Part shown: piece by piece, positions 13,008 through 24,830 of the stretch
Layout of the letters: every line of letters begins with the position of its first letter
How positions within the stretch are numbered: the stretch's first letter is position 1
Assembly (NCBI RefSeq): GCF_032854445.1
Contig: NC_088301.1
Location: 20,145,808 to 20,209,807 of the forward strand
DNA: 64,000 nucleotides
Direction: 5' to 3'
Source of the DNA: Liolophura sinensis
Lineage: Eukaryota > Mollusca > Polyplacophora > Chitonida > Chitonidae
The notes under the pieces: generated by a model
Database searches by the model: none
What the model was told of the DNA's origin: nothing
The model's input: only the letters and a program-made list of their open reading frames with translations
Program-made: the position numbers and the translations under genes

Positions 13008-13623
13008 AAACGTACTCCGGATGATTCACAGAAGGAGAGATTCAGTCAAGTTGTTGTCACCGATCTGTCCAACACAGGCTGTGCTGTCTACACCAACCTT
13101 TATTAAGCCCAAATCCCTGCGTATTAAGATGGTTGGTTTTAATAAAACCCATTCAGGAAGTGATCATCTATACTCTTGGTAAACTAAAGCCAGATATTCA
13201 AACTGTGGGCTAGCTCACACCACACATTCTGTGCAGGTAAGTCTGGTTAGCCTCTAGTCTTTTGTGTTATATGTGTCACACCATTTGCTCTCTTTATGGG
13301 TGTCATGAATCGTTTTATTTGTGAGCCTGAATCTGCTTATATGTCTATACACAAAACATGTTATGAAATGTCTCAGCTATGCTTTGGTTCAGTGTTAGCT
13401 TTTATTTGTCGTCTACGTATCTGCACCCCAGGGAACATTTTGAAATCTCTATATTCTCAGCTTGAGATCTCTTGCTCAAAAATCGGACATTTTAAAACTG
13501 ATTTTCATTTAAAAAATAAATGGAGATGTATTTAAAGTACGTGGAACTATATTTTGGTATCATCACACAATCTCTATATGGATAATAACTTCTGATTTAT
13601 TTCATTGCAACGTTATATTTTGT

Positions 13624-13905
13624 ATACTCTGCCTGGCTTGGCACTCAGCACAGAGAGGCTAGAGCAAGAAAACAGGACTGGACCAGTGATAGTATAATGT
13701 GACTAGGTGGGGTGTCATGTCTGGTTTCCATGGGTATGATACTTAAGTGGCGGCAACGCTTTGGCGGCATGGATACAGTATTTCTACGTACACTTTAGAA
13801 CTCGTCGTCATTTGACTGAAAAATTGTTACGTATGACCTTAAACCCCAAGCATACATGTACGCACATACATACACGCATACATACATTTTATTCCAAACG
13901 TTTAA
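13624..13905 (+). mobile_element. SINE family 2-tailed copy
   Basis: A body with GGACTGGACC, AGTATAATGTGACTAGG and CTCGTCGTCATTTGACTG, then ACCTTAAACCCCAAGCATAC and a CATA-rich tail. Upstream of gene A. Gene B keeps only the tail at 63318-63375, joined by a short deletion. Confidence 0.75.
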
Positions 13906-15284
13906 TTCTATAAGGTACTATAAGGTACTACCTGTATATTCCTACCGGTACAGACAGCAAAGTAAAACGTCTTGTAGCTAACATGTCAAGATTACAAATC
14001 TTGAAAAAATTTGGAAACAACAGTCATGCTAGGCAGTAGTCTTTTTGATGATTTGATAATTAATGTTCTGATTTACTTTAACACTGTATCGAGATATGCC
14101 TTACTTATGTGTGGAGGAAATAGGTCATAGCCTGACAGAGAGACCCATGTGCATCGGTGAAATACCATCCCTTTAGTAGGACCTGCGACTTTACAAACCC
14201 ACTCACCCCACACGTTTAACCAGATCTCTCTGTTACAATTTTCTAGCTAAGAAATGTCAATTCTTTAGTGGGTCACCCTTTCCTCGTGGGTTATGAATTA
14301 TTATATGCTATTTTCTCTTCTCTACATAAGTTTGTCTTTATAATTCAGTGAAATATTCCTAAGTAGGACGTAAACACGTATGATACAAATAAATGTATAA
14401 ATTAATAAATAAAGAAAACTCTATTCATAACTATCCTGTTTGGATGAACGGAATTGTAACTCCTGTGACCCGAACACAAAGAAGTTAGTGCTCATAAGGT
14501 AGCGCAAGTTAGATAATTTAATTTCAGTGATCCACTTTATATCAAATGCCCCAGCCGTACGTGGGGAGGTCTGACAGCAACCTGCGGAAAACAATTAATG
14601 ATTTCTAGTCAGAATGAATGCAATCCGCTCCTATTATTAGTTGTATTTTTTTTTGCCGTTAGTGGTAGTCATTTTGTGTGGGCTGTTCCTTTTTTGTTTT
14701 GCTTGTTGGCTGGTATTATTTTGTAGCAAAGGATTTGGTTTCATTCGACTCTTTTACCAATTTTATTGTCAGACATGGGGTTTTCAGTATGGAGACTATT
14801 TATGGTGATGGGTGACGCCATGTATAGCTGAAGTATTTTTCATGTGCATTGTGAAGCTCAGTAGACGATGTGTGTAGGGTTTGTGAACATTATGAACTTC
14901 CATCTCCTCTTCTACTATTGGGTAATTATTTATGTACAGTCCACAAATTTTAAGACACACCAGTGGGCAATAGTCCTCCATGAATTGACAATTGCCGATT
15001 AACACCTCTTATTGCCTTAGTGCAAATCACTCCATGGAATGGAGTCGCCCTTTCATCTAATTTATATATGTATGTCTCGTCTTCGACCAATTTGTACTTG
15101 CCAGTTTGGTATTTTCCCCGTACCGAACGTTCATTGGCTAACACGGATGACGTCATTTTTCACATAAAAAAGCAGGTTATTTTTAATCGAGATGTTCGAA
15201 TGGTCTATCGTGTGAAGATAGTAACAAATATGTTTTCGAGTATTTCGCGTATAGGGCTTACTACAGGAATAAGTAAGGCAGATA

Positions 15285-15355
15285 TTTTTGTTCAATGACT
15301 GAAAAAGTGTTGAGTACGACGTTAAACCCCAAGCATACATAAACATACATTTTTG
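15285..15355 (+). mobile_element. SINE family 2 tail fragment
   Basis: TCAATGACTGAAAAAGTGTT, GAGTACGACGTTAAACCCCA and AGCATACATAAACATAC only. Confidence 0.65.
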
Positions 15356-15907
15356 CTGAGAACATGGTTGATTGAAATCTGCACTGTCAGTTTAGACCAA
15401 GAGGTTAGCACTATTGTTTGTGGCTTGTCAGCCAATCAGCTGAATACAGAGAAATTACCATTCAGATTATTATTCCAGAGACGTGCATCCCATAAAATAT
15501 ATATGACACATTAAAGAAACGAAATGAAGTTCATCTTCCGGGTCATTCTCGTTGTCACCAGCCATAACATACACGCTACTGACTGGAAAACTACATGTTG
15601 TTGTCAAAGTTGCCTTTAATCAGTGACACGTAACAACAAAAGCTCTGCACATAAACGTGTTGAAAGTCCATAATCTTGCACAGAGCACTATTTCTAATTC
15701 TTAACGTTAAACTGCATAAGACCCTTTTTCTATGGCGAGAAAACATTGTTTTGGGTGATATCATAATTATTTTTAAAAAGTGGCATGCTGGATCCATCTG
15801 TTATGACGGATTGTGGCACAAGATATCTAAACTGCTATGGACTTTAATCTAAACCCTGTTTCTGACACTGCCATATTTGATATTGTTGTCAAGTTTTAAT
15901 ATAACAT

Positions 15908-16078
15908 ATTTATTTATTTGATTGGTGTTTTACGACGTAATCAAGAATATTTCACTTATACGACGGCGGCCAGCATTATGGTGGGAGGAAACAGGGCAGA
16001 GCCCGGGGGAAACCCACGACCATCCGCAGGTTGCTGCCAAACCTTCCCAGGTACAGCCGGAGAGGAAGCCAGCATGTA
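15908..16078 (-). mobile_element. SINE family 1 fragment
   Basis: The tail and body (TTATTTGATTGGTGTTTTAC, CGACGGCGGCCAGCATTATG, CCACGACCATCCGCAGG) stop at CCAGCATG. The head is missing. Confidence 0.82.
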
Positions 16079-16175
16079 GTAAAATATAACCTTAATGAAT
16101 GAATGTTATTTTATCTCTTGTAGTATATGATTTCACGACAATATCGTTTTAGAGCAAGATGTTAGGAAATTTTGG

Positions 16176-16235
16176 ATTGACAATCCGCCCCCTTAAGCGG
16201 ACGCCCTACCAACTGAGCTATCGGGGCCGGTGGCC
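16176..16235 (-). mobile_element. SINE family 2 head fragment
   Basis: The minus strand reads GCCCCGATAGCTCAGTTGG and TAGGGCGTCCGCTTAAGGG, the tRNA-derived head. It cannot fold as a tRNA because the anticodon and T arms do not follow. Confidence 0.7.
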
Positions 16236-17311
16236 GAGGCAATGGGTTCTTGGTGTTGAAACCAATCTTGTGCAGTTTAACATTATGAATTAGAAAAATA
16301 AAGTATTCACACTGCATTTTACTCACAATAATATAAACGTACAACGTATCAATGTTTAGAGTTTTGGTTCAGAAAAAACTTGTATATAGCGTGACGCCAT
16401 AATGTATTCATATGTATACTGACACGCCACCTTATCCCCTCTGCCCTTAACCCCCCGATCAACTTCTTCTTTTCTTTGCTCTAAAATTGAAAAAAAATAC
16501 TTTAAATTTTATTTTTGCAAGCAATTTCAGCTATATCTCACACGGTTTTTTTTTGCCGGTGTTGATTTGTTTGACTGCACGTCTGTCTGCAACCCAGTGC
16601 AAACCGACCAACTGGGCCTATGTACAGAGTTTTGTCTCTTTGTATTGATTGATGGACTTTCTTCATATACAATGCACGTTTGCACTGTTGGGATCTACTT
16701 GTGAGGGGTTTTAGATATAGAGTATACATAAGTATGAAAGCTCATATAAAACGATTGTCCTATCGGTGTCTGAAGGGTGCTTGACAATTGGCCTAAGCTT
16801 GTTTAGAAAAATGCTTCTTTATCGAATCCATCATATTGATAATACATTGTAATTCTCTTTCATCGGCCAGCCATTTTCTGAAGAAAACACTAACCGTGCC
16901 AAAGGTATTTACTGACCTTCTGAGAATAATACTTATTCATTCCAGTGGACAAAGCTCTTGACAATATTATATATGCTGAACTGCTTTACACTTGGATAAT
17001 ATATACAGGAGGACGTCTTATACATTATTGTGCAATGAGAATGGTAATGAGAATGGTAATATTGAAACACGTCTTGATAGTAGATGCAAATGTAGATATA
17101 TTGTGAGGATAAGGTATTCATGCAGTCTAAGGCTCAGGGCGTTTTCGCTGATTTTCTATGTCTTTCTTTTCACGTGATGTTTATGCACTTCAACTCTATA
17201 GTGCATGAGATATCGAGAAAGAAGCCGTGTTTGGAAATTTGTGTATGCCATAAATAGTCATGATGCTTTGATGTACATCACAATTCGGTGTGTTTATATC
17301 GTTTGTATATA

Positions 17312-17325
17312 CGCTGCGTATGGAA
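17312..17325. repeat. 14-bp target-site duplication of the LINE (3' copy)
   Basis: CGCTGCGTATGGAA lies directly beside the TTCA-repeat tail. The identical sequence is at 22974-22987 beside the 5' end. The last GGAA overlaps the tail repeat, so the true duplication may be 10-14 bp. Confidence 0.88.
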
Positions 17326-17583
17326 TGAATGAATGAATGATTATGGCTTTACGCCACATCGGCAATATTTCAGCCATATCGTGGCGAGAACATGTTTAAA
17401 ACCAGGAATCAGTATATGGTTTTCAAGACTGAAGTATGAACATACAAAACAAATGAAAAATGACAGACATGTTTAAAACTAGGTAAAACAATCAAAGCTC
17501 TTTAAAAACTTGAAAACCACAAAGCTTTTGAAATTTTAATATGTATATATGAACTAGAAATATCTATGTGAAATAAAATGAAA

Positions 17584-18430
17584 TTATATCTTATGATATA
17601 ATCCAATATGTTTTAAGTAATTAATGACAGTATCGCCAGCGACACTGTCAAATAAATCAAATATAGAGCTGACTGTGTAGAATCTTTGCCTAATACGAGC
17701 AAAGTCCACACAGTCAACGAGAATATGTTTCATGCCGTACTGGGCATTACAACCAACACACTCAGGAGCACTGCTCCCATCTAGGATAAAATTGTGTGTT
17801 AGACGAGAATGCCCAATACGGCACCTTGTTAGAACTACTTGGTCCCTACGAGACCTATTAAGAGTATAAGAATTATTGCCAATGACAGGATGAATAGCAT
17901 GCAGTTTGTTGTGGATCTGCAAATCCCATTCATCCTGCCAAAGGCGACGAATATATTTAAGAATATGATATCTAAAATCAGTGTAACAAATTTTCATCTT
18001 CGATATGGGTTTATTAAGGGCAGCTTTCGCCTCCCTGTCCACGACTGTGTTTCCATGGATACCAATGTGACTTGGTATCCAACAGAATACAATATTTTTA
18101 CCTCTTTTAATTAGATTTTTATGTACGGCTAATATCTCAAGGATGGAAGGATTTTTAAATTTATTATTCTGAATTGCCAAAAGGCAAGAGAGCGAGTCCG
18201 TGCAGATCACAGCCCTCTGGGCATGCCCAGCAGAAACATATGACAAAGCCAGAAGTATAGCTCTGGCCTCTGCAGAAAAGATTGAAGATGAGGATGGAAG
18301 ACGAAGAGAAGTGACCCGCTGTTCTAAGACAGCCGCAGCCGCAACCTTCTCCCCATCCTTCGACCCGTCAGTATATATAAATTTATAATCTGGATAATTA
18401 GCCTTTATCTCAGAAAAACTTTGCTGAATT
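17584..18430 (-). CDS. LINE ORF2, RNase H domain
   Basis: Removes template RNA during second-strand synthesis. All four acidic sites of the family are visible: YTDGSKDG, SAEARA, ICTDS and a final Asp in VVDREAK, with WIPSHIGIHGN before it. It is offset from the RT frame by an indel near 18470. A Cys/His-containing tail (CVGCNAQYGMKHILVDC) follows before the stop at 17584. Confidence 0.88.
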
Positions 18431-18431
18431 A

Positions 18432-20270
18432 TTAGAGGATTCGTATTTCTTTTGTTATGTTTAGAGGGGACTCCGGAAAAGAAACCGGAGCTATATTCTC
18501 AAGCTTGATGCCAGCTCCCACAACGTGGTCCCGAACACGAAGACCAAACGAAGGGATCTTATTAGGACATTTGTTATATTTGTCTACATATAACGGATTG
18601 AAAACACAGTCGTAGGCAGGGTTTGTTGGGTGTGCTTTAAGCTTTGTAGTATATTTAAGGCATAGTTTTATACGCCTGAGATGTAAAGAAGGCTCATTAG
18701 CTTCGACGTATAAACTTTCTACTGGTGAAGTTCTAAATGCACCAAGGCTGAACCTCAAACCTTGGTGATGGACGGGATCCAACATTTTAAGATAGGATTT
18801 CCTTGCAGAACCATAAATGCTGGACCCATAGTCCAATTTAGACCTCACCAGAGAACGATATAAATTAAGTAAAACTGATCGGTCAGCACCCCAATCGGTG
18901 CTAGACACGACCTTAATTATATCCAGAGCCTTTGTACATTTAGCTTTAAGCATTTTTATATGAGGTATAAAGGATAATTTTTTATCAAATATAACCCCTA
19001 AAAATTTATTTTCCCCAACAATCTTCACTGGTTCTCCACAAAATTTAAGCTCAGGGTCTAGATGAAGTTTCCGTTTATTACAGAAATGCATACCGACGGT
19101 TTTAGATGTAGAAAATCTAAAACCGTTGGCAACTGCCCATTTCTCAATCTTGTTGAGACAAAGCTGCAGTTGCCGCTCGATGTTATTCATATTTTTAGCA
19201 CTGTAGCATATCAGGAAATCATCTACGTATAAAGAACCCTCAGTGCCAGATGTCAACGTTTTAGCTAAACTATTAATTTTTATGCTGAACAGTGTTGGCG
19301 AAAGAATACTGCCCTGGGGAACACCCATCTCCTGCTCATGCGAATCAGAAAGAGTGGGCCCCACCCGTACCTTAAACTGACGATCAGATAGAAATTCGGA
19401 TATAAATGATGGTACGCGGCCTTTAAGACCCATATCAGAAAGGTCCTTTAAAATATACCATATTTCCATGTGGTGTCGTAGGCCTTTTCAAGGTCAAAAA
19501 ATATCGACACCACATGTTCATTATTAATAAAACCGTCACGAATAAAAGTTTCGAAACGGACAAGGTGATCTAGTAGATCTAAGTAGATCGTCCTTGACGA
19601 AAACCACATTGTATATTAGATAGTAACTTGTTGGTTTCAAGAAACCAAACAAGCCTATCATTTACCATCCGTTCCATAGTCTTACAGACGCAGCTGGTAA
19701 GAGCTATGGGACGGTAATTATTTGGATCAGTATGATCCTTACCCGGTTAGGGACCGGGATAATACACGCCTCCCTCCAAGTCGGCGGAAAATTACCAGTT
19801 TGCCAAATGTCATTAAGTAAATCTAAGAGAGTCTCAAGTGGCTCAGATGGTAAATGATTCAGAAGCTTATAATATATATTATCAGGGCCACACGCAGTAT
19901 CGTGTGCCTTTTTAAGAGAAGTTTTAAGTTCCTCAATTGAAAAACGTCGATTATAATCTTCTAAATTCTTAGAAGAAAAGCCAATTTAATTTTCTCCTTA
20001 TGTATTTTAATACGTCGAAACTCAGAAGTGTAATTCTCAGAAGAAGATTTCTGAGATATTGTTTCAGCTAGTTTATTCGCTATTTCAGATGGCGATGTTA
20101 ATAGGGTATCGCCATCTTTTAAATGCTGAATTTTGGCTTTGTTGTTTTTGCCCTTAAGCTTCTGCACCATGTTCCAGACCTTACGCATGGGTGTTTTTGA
20201 CGTAATGCTGAAACAAAGTTCCGCCAACAAGAACGTCTCTTAGATTTAATTAATCGGCGAGCCTTAGCTC
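18432..20270 (-). pseudogene. LINE ORF2, reverse transcriptase domain, frameshifted
   Basis: The connector (RKVWNMVQKLKGKNN, 19961-20230) is followed by a degenerate stretch (19470-19960) whose fragments resemble RT motifs (ACGPDN, then FDLEKAYDTTW). An open block at 18432-19469 then carries GVPQGSILSPTLF and the catalytic YVDD box. At least two frame changes lie near 19455 and between 19470 and 19960. Confidence 0.85.
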
Positions 20271-20288
20271 CGAATATACGGACCTGGT

Positions 20289-21245
20289 TTAAATTATTAT
20301 TATCAGGACAATGATTAAATCTGTGCTCGGCCTTTTTGCGATCCTTATGGCTTTGCGACAGTCATCGTCGTACCAGGGTTTACTTTTGGATTTTGGATTT
20401 GTCGAGGTCTTAGGTATGGTTCTATCAGCTGCTGTTAATATAAGTTCATTAAATTTTAAAAGAGGATCTTCTGCAGCATTGAGATTCTCTGGAGTGATGT
20501 CAGCCTCACAGAACATCTCAAATGCGATCCAATCTGCTTTATCGAATTTCCACCTAGCTACACGTTCTAAAGAATTAGAAGTAATATGTTCTAGGATTAT
20601 AGGAAAATGGTCACTACCACAAAGATCGTCATGCACCTTCCAAGAAAAATCAAGAAGAAGTGATGGATCTGTGATAGTGAGATCGATAGCAGAATAAGTG
20701 CCATTACCCGGATGTAAATAGGTATTAGAACCATCATTGAAATAACACAGTTCTTCCTTACACAAGAAGTCTTCGACTATCTTGCCCTTATTATTTATGT
20801 TATTACTGCCCCATAGAGGGTTATGGGAATTAAAATCTCCCATAATAATAAACGGTTTAGGTAATTGTTCTGTAAGATTATGTAACTGAGAAGCTGACAG
20901 AGAAGTGTTTGGAGGTATATAAACGGAACATAATGTGATTGTTTCAGACAACGAAACACGGACGGCCACAGCCTGAAGCTCTGTATCCAGAGAAACAGGG
21001 CTGTGGATAATATTGTTATTTATGAATATTGAGGAGCCGCCTGCCGCTCGCTCTTCTTCATTTGAATAAGTAGTATATAAAGAATAATTTTTAAGATTTA
21101 TTTTATCTTTGTCAGATGTCTTCAGGTGAGTCTCCTGAAGACAAAGGGCAATAGGATTTAGTAATTGAACTAGCTGTGTTATTTCAATAAAATTTACTTT
21201 AAGACCTCGACAATTCCACTTTATAATTTTATCGTATATCGCCAT
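20289..21245 (-). CDS. LINE ORF2, AP-type endonuclease domain
   Basis: Nicks target DNA to prime reverse transcription. Motifs in order: KWNCRGL, LCLQETHLK (catalytic Glu), VYIPPN, IMGDFNSHNPLWG, IDLTITD and SDHFPI. Its start codon abuts the end of ORF1 at 21245. The frame breaks at about 20289, after which RT-linker sequence continues in other frames. Confidence 0.9.
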   Translation of the reverse strand: MAIYDKIIKWNCRGLKVNFIEITQLVQLLNPIALCLQETHLKTSDKDKINLKNYSLYTTYSNEEERAAGGSSIFINNNIIHSPVSLDTELQAVAVRVSLSETITLCSVYIPPNTSLSASQLHNLTEQLPKPFIIMGDFNSHNPLWGSNNINNKGKIVEDFLCKEELCYFNDGSNTYLHPGNGTYSAIDLTITDPSLLLDFSWKVHDDLCGSDHFPIILEHITSNSLERVARWKFDKADWIAFEMFCEADITPENLNAAEDPLLKFNELILTAADRTIPKTSTNPKSKSKPWYDDDCRKAIRIAKRPSTDLIIVLIIII

Positions 21246-22371
21246 TATGGAGGGAGACGTATCGGAGATTTCTCTTTGTGTTTGGACCGCGGGCGACCCT
21301 TTCGTGGAGATCGGCTGTTAGATCTCCCTTGTGCGGGTGATATATCCATCACCTCCGCATCTGATGTTGAAGGACCAACGTCCTCCAACGATCCAAACTT
21401 ATTAAAAGTTTGGATAGGATCCCTAGTGGCCTTAGAGGGACGCTCTGTTGGGCCACTAGGTTTATCAGTTGTTTGGTTATTATTATTTTGAGATTTGTTT
21501 TTGGATTTGTTTTTGTCATTATTTTTAGAGGAATTGGGCTCAGCTGGTTTACCAGGATGCTCTGTATTGTTTACTGTTTTTATTTGGTGTGTTGAAGTAG
21601 TCTGAGTTGAGGAAGAATTTAACGAGGGTTGAGACGAAATTTGCAAAGAAACATAACTAGGTTTGTCGTTTCCAATGGGCCAAGTCCAAGAGGTTTGAGT
21701 AGCAACAGTTGCTACTCGCTTGACCACATTGGCAAACGAAGTCCGTGGAGAAGTATTACTAAGTGAGGCTAATTTCCGGGCTTCCTGATAGGAGATATTG
21801 TTTTTAATTTTCAGGTTGATAATTTGTTTTTCCTTCACGAAAAGCGGACAATCCCTTGATGAAGCCATGTGATCACCACTGCAGTTGCAACACTTAACTG
21901 TGTTGCTGCAGCCGAAACCATCATGCCCTTCACTGCCGCATCTGAAGCAAATGAGTTTGTTCTTACATTGGCCCTTGCCATGACCAAATCGTTGGCAATT
22001 AAAACAACGTATAGGATTAGGGATATATAAATCCACATTAACCCTGTAGGGGCCAACGTAAATATGCGACGGAAGGGAGGTAGTGTTAAATGTTAGCAGA
22101 TAAGTATTAAGTTTAAGGATGTTACCAGATTTCTTCGTAATGAAGCGTTTTACTCTGATAACACCCTGTGAATTTAGTTCTTGGCAGATTTCTTCATCAG
22201 CTTTTGTTCACTCTTAGTTGAGAGAACAATGAAAGCCGGCCAACTGTTCTGTTCATTATCAAGCGAGTCTGATAACTTCCTCTTTTTATCAGCACTTAAA
22301 GACAAAGTCGGCTGAGAGGAAGACCGGTTACATACATTTGAAGCATTTAAAGAAAGTTTTGAAGTAGACAT
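21245..22371 (-). pseudogene. LINE ORF1 (gag-like, zinc knuckles), one frameshift
   Basis: RNA-binding nucleocapsid-like protein of the retrotransposon. After a Ser-rich N-terminus come three Cys knuckles (CFNCQRFGHGKGQC, CFRCGSEGHDGFGC and CCNCSGDHMASSRDC) and a basic Ser/Pro/Asn-rich tail. The N-terminal frame (22174-22371) and the main frame (21245-22036) are offset. The intervening codons read sensibly across a frame change near 22195, so this is one ORF with an indel. Confidence 0.85.
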
Positions 22372-22973
22372 GGCATATATTTGTAAATTTCACCCCATAT
22401 GTTCACCACCCATCACGGAGTGCCAACAAGGGCGATGCCTGAACCTGGGAATACCCAGCAGGAAAGACACCAAGGACTCCATATGAGGTATACTCGAACA
22501 GATTGATTTATACCAACAGGTTAAATTCAATCTACTCGATTGACCCATGAGCCACCGCCTCAAAACGTAGTCCCGCAAACGATATTTCAAAAATAACATT
22601 TGTTCTCTAAATGATGTGCTGATATAGAGGCAACTGGGATCACGCAGAGGCAAGACATGACCAAGCCGATTGATCGGACCGGGCCCATCCGACCTCCCGT
22701 CTCTCTCCAAGTAAGGGCCAAAGTGGCGTGTTGGGCGTGAGGATCTCGCAAGACCAACCCGCCCTCAGCCACCAGGATACCGTCCTCGTAGATTACGGGT
22801 TGCAACCCACGGCAAACAGGTTGCTCCCCGGTTGCCTCTCACACAACCGGGAATATGTGAGCCTATTATATTCACCGGGCTCAAACAGGAGAGCTCTAGG
22901 TTAGTCGACTTTTACGACAAGCTTGCCTAGAGGGCTGAGGTCCTATTCTTATCACCCCGGAAACCCCACGGGG
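22372..22973 (-). promoter_or_regulatory. LINE 5' leader with internal-promoter potential
   Basis: About 600 bp between the 5' target-site copy and ORF1. It contains the block GTCGACTTTTACGACAAGC (22906-22924, written on the plus strand) next to GAGGTCCTATTCTTA. I recall similar wording at the ends of retroelements in other invertebrate genomes, but from memory only. Full-length non-LTR elements usually carry an internal promoter here. Confidence 0.5.
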
Positions 22974-22987
22974 CGCTGCGTATGGAA

Positions 22988-23228
22988 CCTGGGTGCCCAA
23001 TGCATGGTCGAATAGTTAGCATACTAACGCAGCACAATAACCCAGGAACCTCTCATTAGTTCGGTCGCTGTGAGCTCAAGCCCAGCTCATGCCGGCTTCC
23101 TCTCGTGGGAAGGTCTGACACCTATCTTCGGCCCTCCCCAGTTTCCTCTCACAATAATGCTGGCCGCCGTCGTATAAGTGAAATATTATTGAAAACAGCG
23201 TAAAACACTCATAAAATAAATAAATATA
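22988..23228 (+). mobile_element. SINE family 1 copy, plus orientation
   Basis: A degraded head, the ACCCAGGA-CCTCTC region, the B box (GAGCTCAAGCCC), the GCTGGCCGCCGTCGTATAAG body and an AAATAAATAAATA tail. The LINE's 5' target copy directly precedes it. Confidence 0.75.
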
Positions 23229-23539
23229 TGGGAACTGAATGGTAATATAGATACGATATCCAGTCGGGAAGCTTGACGCAGTTAGCTTGTTGAGTGTTCC
23301 AAGGGGCTTTAATTAGAATTAAACACACTTATATTTTTGAGGTCAAAATATTAATACTGTTTACAGCTGTATAGTAATTAGAACTGCTTGATATGTTATC
23401 ATAGGCTTTTTGTGATAGTTGTGTAGAGAGGAACTGTTGCTAACAATGATAATTTGTAGCATTTAGTAGACCCATACATATCTTAGCTACAGGGCTTGAA
23501 ATGGAATTAGTTTTTGAAATCTTTATTGTTTTTATATTT

Positions 23540-23880
23540 TATTAATTGTTTTTAACGCCATACTCAATACTTTTTCACATGATGGCCGTTAGTTCTTTAG
23601 ATGGAGGGAACCGGAGTGCCTGGGCAAGGCCACGGGCCTTCGGCAAGCTCCTGACAAACTATATAAGATGGGACGTACAAGTATGCACTGTGACACCATA
23701 TTGGAGGAAGACAAGTGGTCCTCGATGAATGTCAGACAGGGCAAACCAACACACGTGCATAGTCGACTATTTACCGTCACCAAGGCCCTGCATGCATTGA
23801 GAGCTAGGAAATCTACAAATTCCCTGTCCAAGGTTGGTTTTGAGCCAGTAACCTAAGACCAAACCTGACACCCAACTTAA
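23540..23880 (-). mobile_element. SINE family 3 copy (putative)
   Basis: Shares AACGCCATACTCAA, GATGGCCGTTAGT, GGAGGAAGACAAGTGGTCCT and TCCCTGTCCAAGGTTGGTTT with pieces at 24270-24430, 24630-24800, 27976-28115, 30680-30790 and 36940-37190. The 3' body resembles SINE 1, with a different head. Boundaries are approximate and no target duplication was found. Confidence 0.5.
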
Positions 23881-24259
23881 CTACGGTATACTGACACGAC
23901 AGATCAGGAATTCAGCCTTGTTAATGTATACCGACACCGAACTTAACACCCAACTATATGCTATAACGCCAGAGTGTATTGACTCGGGAGCCTCTCATCA
24001 ATGCAGTCGCTGTCAGTTTAGGTTCAGCTCATGTTATTAACAATTAATAATAGTGACAGCATCTTAATAAAGCTTTAAATTTCTTTTGTGTTCTTTTATT
24101 CACGGGGAACACCGACCGGGGCTTCTCAATGCTGTGTAGCGGATAGATATGTGTAAAGGTGCATTTTCTCATTTGCTCAGCATTCTCAGACATGTGGATC
24201 AAAATGATCTGTTTCTGTCTGATCTGCCTTACTTTTTGATGAAACATGTGACCCAGCTT

Positions 24260-24830
24260 TGTTTATTTATTTATTGACTGATGTATTTATTTGATCGATG
24301 CTTAGCATCATACTCAAGAATTGTTCACTGATACGTTGCCGGCCATTTTTATGGGTGAAGGAATTAGCTGAGGACTCGACAAACCACCGACTATTGGCAA
24401 GTTACTAATTCTCCAGAAGCGAACGGTAACAATAAAGCAATATGGTTTTCTCTGGTTTAAACAGTATGACATCATGAATCAGAATTATTCTTAACATATG
24501 AAATCCACGTAAAAGTAATCCTTTTTCTCTCCTCGAATCAGAAGCTGTTTAAGGCTGTTTTAAATAGAACATGGAAGTTTGTCCATAATTATTTTCATTT
24601 AGCAAATTGCTACTTTATCCATGCTCAACAATTCTTCGATTGGCTGTTAGTTTTGTGGATGGAGGAAATCGTAAATTGTTCAACGAACTTAATTGTAAGA
24701 CTGTGCACACGGCCACACACCGCTTATAGTCTCCCATGCACACACAACAAACAAAAAGAGCGGACGAATCCTCAAATTCCGTGTCCAAGGCAGCAATTAA
24801 GTCGCAGTCAACAAAATTATAGCTCGCCAG
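24260..24830 (-). repeat. Two SINE family 3-like fragments
   Basis: 24270-24430 (ATACTCAAGAATTGTTCACT, GGCCATTTTTATGG) and 24630-24830 (GGCTGTTAGTTTTGTGGATG, then CAAATTCCGTGTCCAAGGCA) align with different parts of the copy at 23540-23880. Confidence 0.45.

Larger units (their letters stand above)
13008..17311. other. Upstream flank of gene A and intergenic DNA
   Basis: 13008-14240 is homologous to the upstream flank of gene B (62799-63952) and probably holds the promoter and 5' UTR; no clear TATA box or start-site motif could be assigned. 15590-16350 resembles part of gene B intron 2 (61330-61870), a displaced duplicate. The rest has SINE fragments and no convincing gene. Confidence 0.6.
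17326..22973 (-). mobile_element. Full-length non-LTR retrotransposon with RNase H (I/Jockey group)
   Basis: A 5,648-bp LINE in minus orientation. The order 5' to 3' is: leader (22372-22973), ORF1 with zinc knuckles, ORF2 with AP-type endonuclease, reverse transcriptase and RNase H, a 3' UTR, and a tail of TTCA repeats near 17326-17341. The flanks carry a perfect 14-bp direct repeat CGCTGCGTATGGAA (17312-17325 and 22974-22987), so the ends are well fixed. The domain order with RNase H suggests the I/Nimb or related clade; the clade is not proved. Several frameshifts make this copy non-autonomous unless they are assembly errors. Confidence 0.92.

Noticed and set aside
16176-16235. Possible tRNA gene on the minus strand
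   Set aside because: Only the D-arm/A-box half is tRNA-like; the rest does not form a cloverleaf. It matches the head of SINE family 2.
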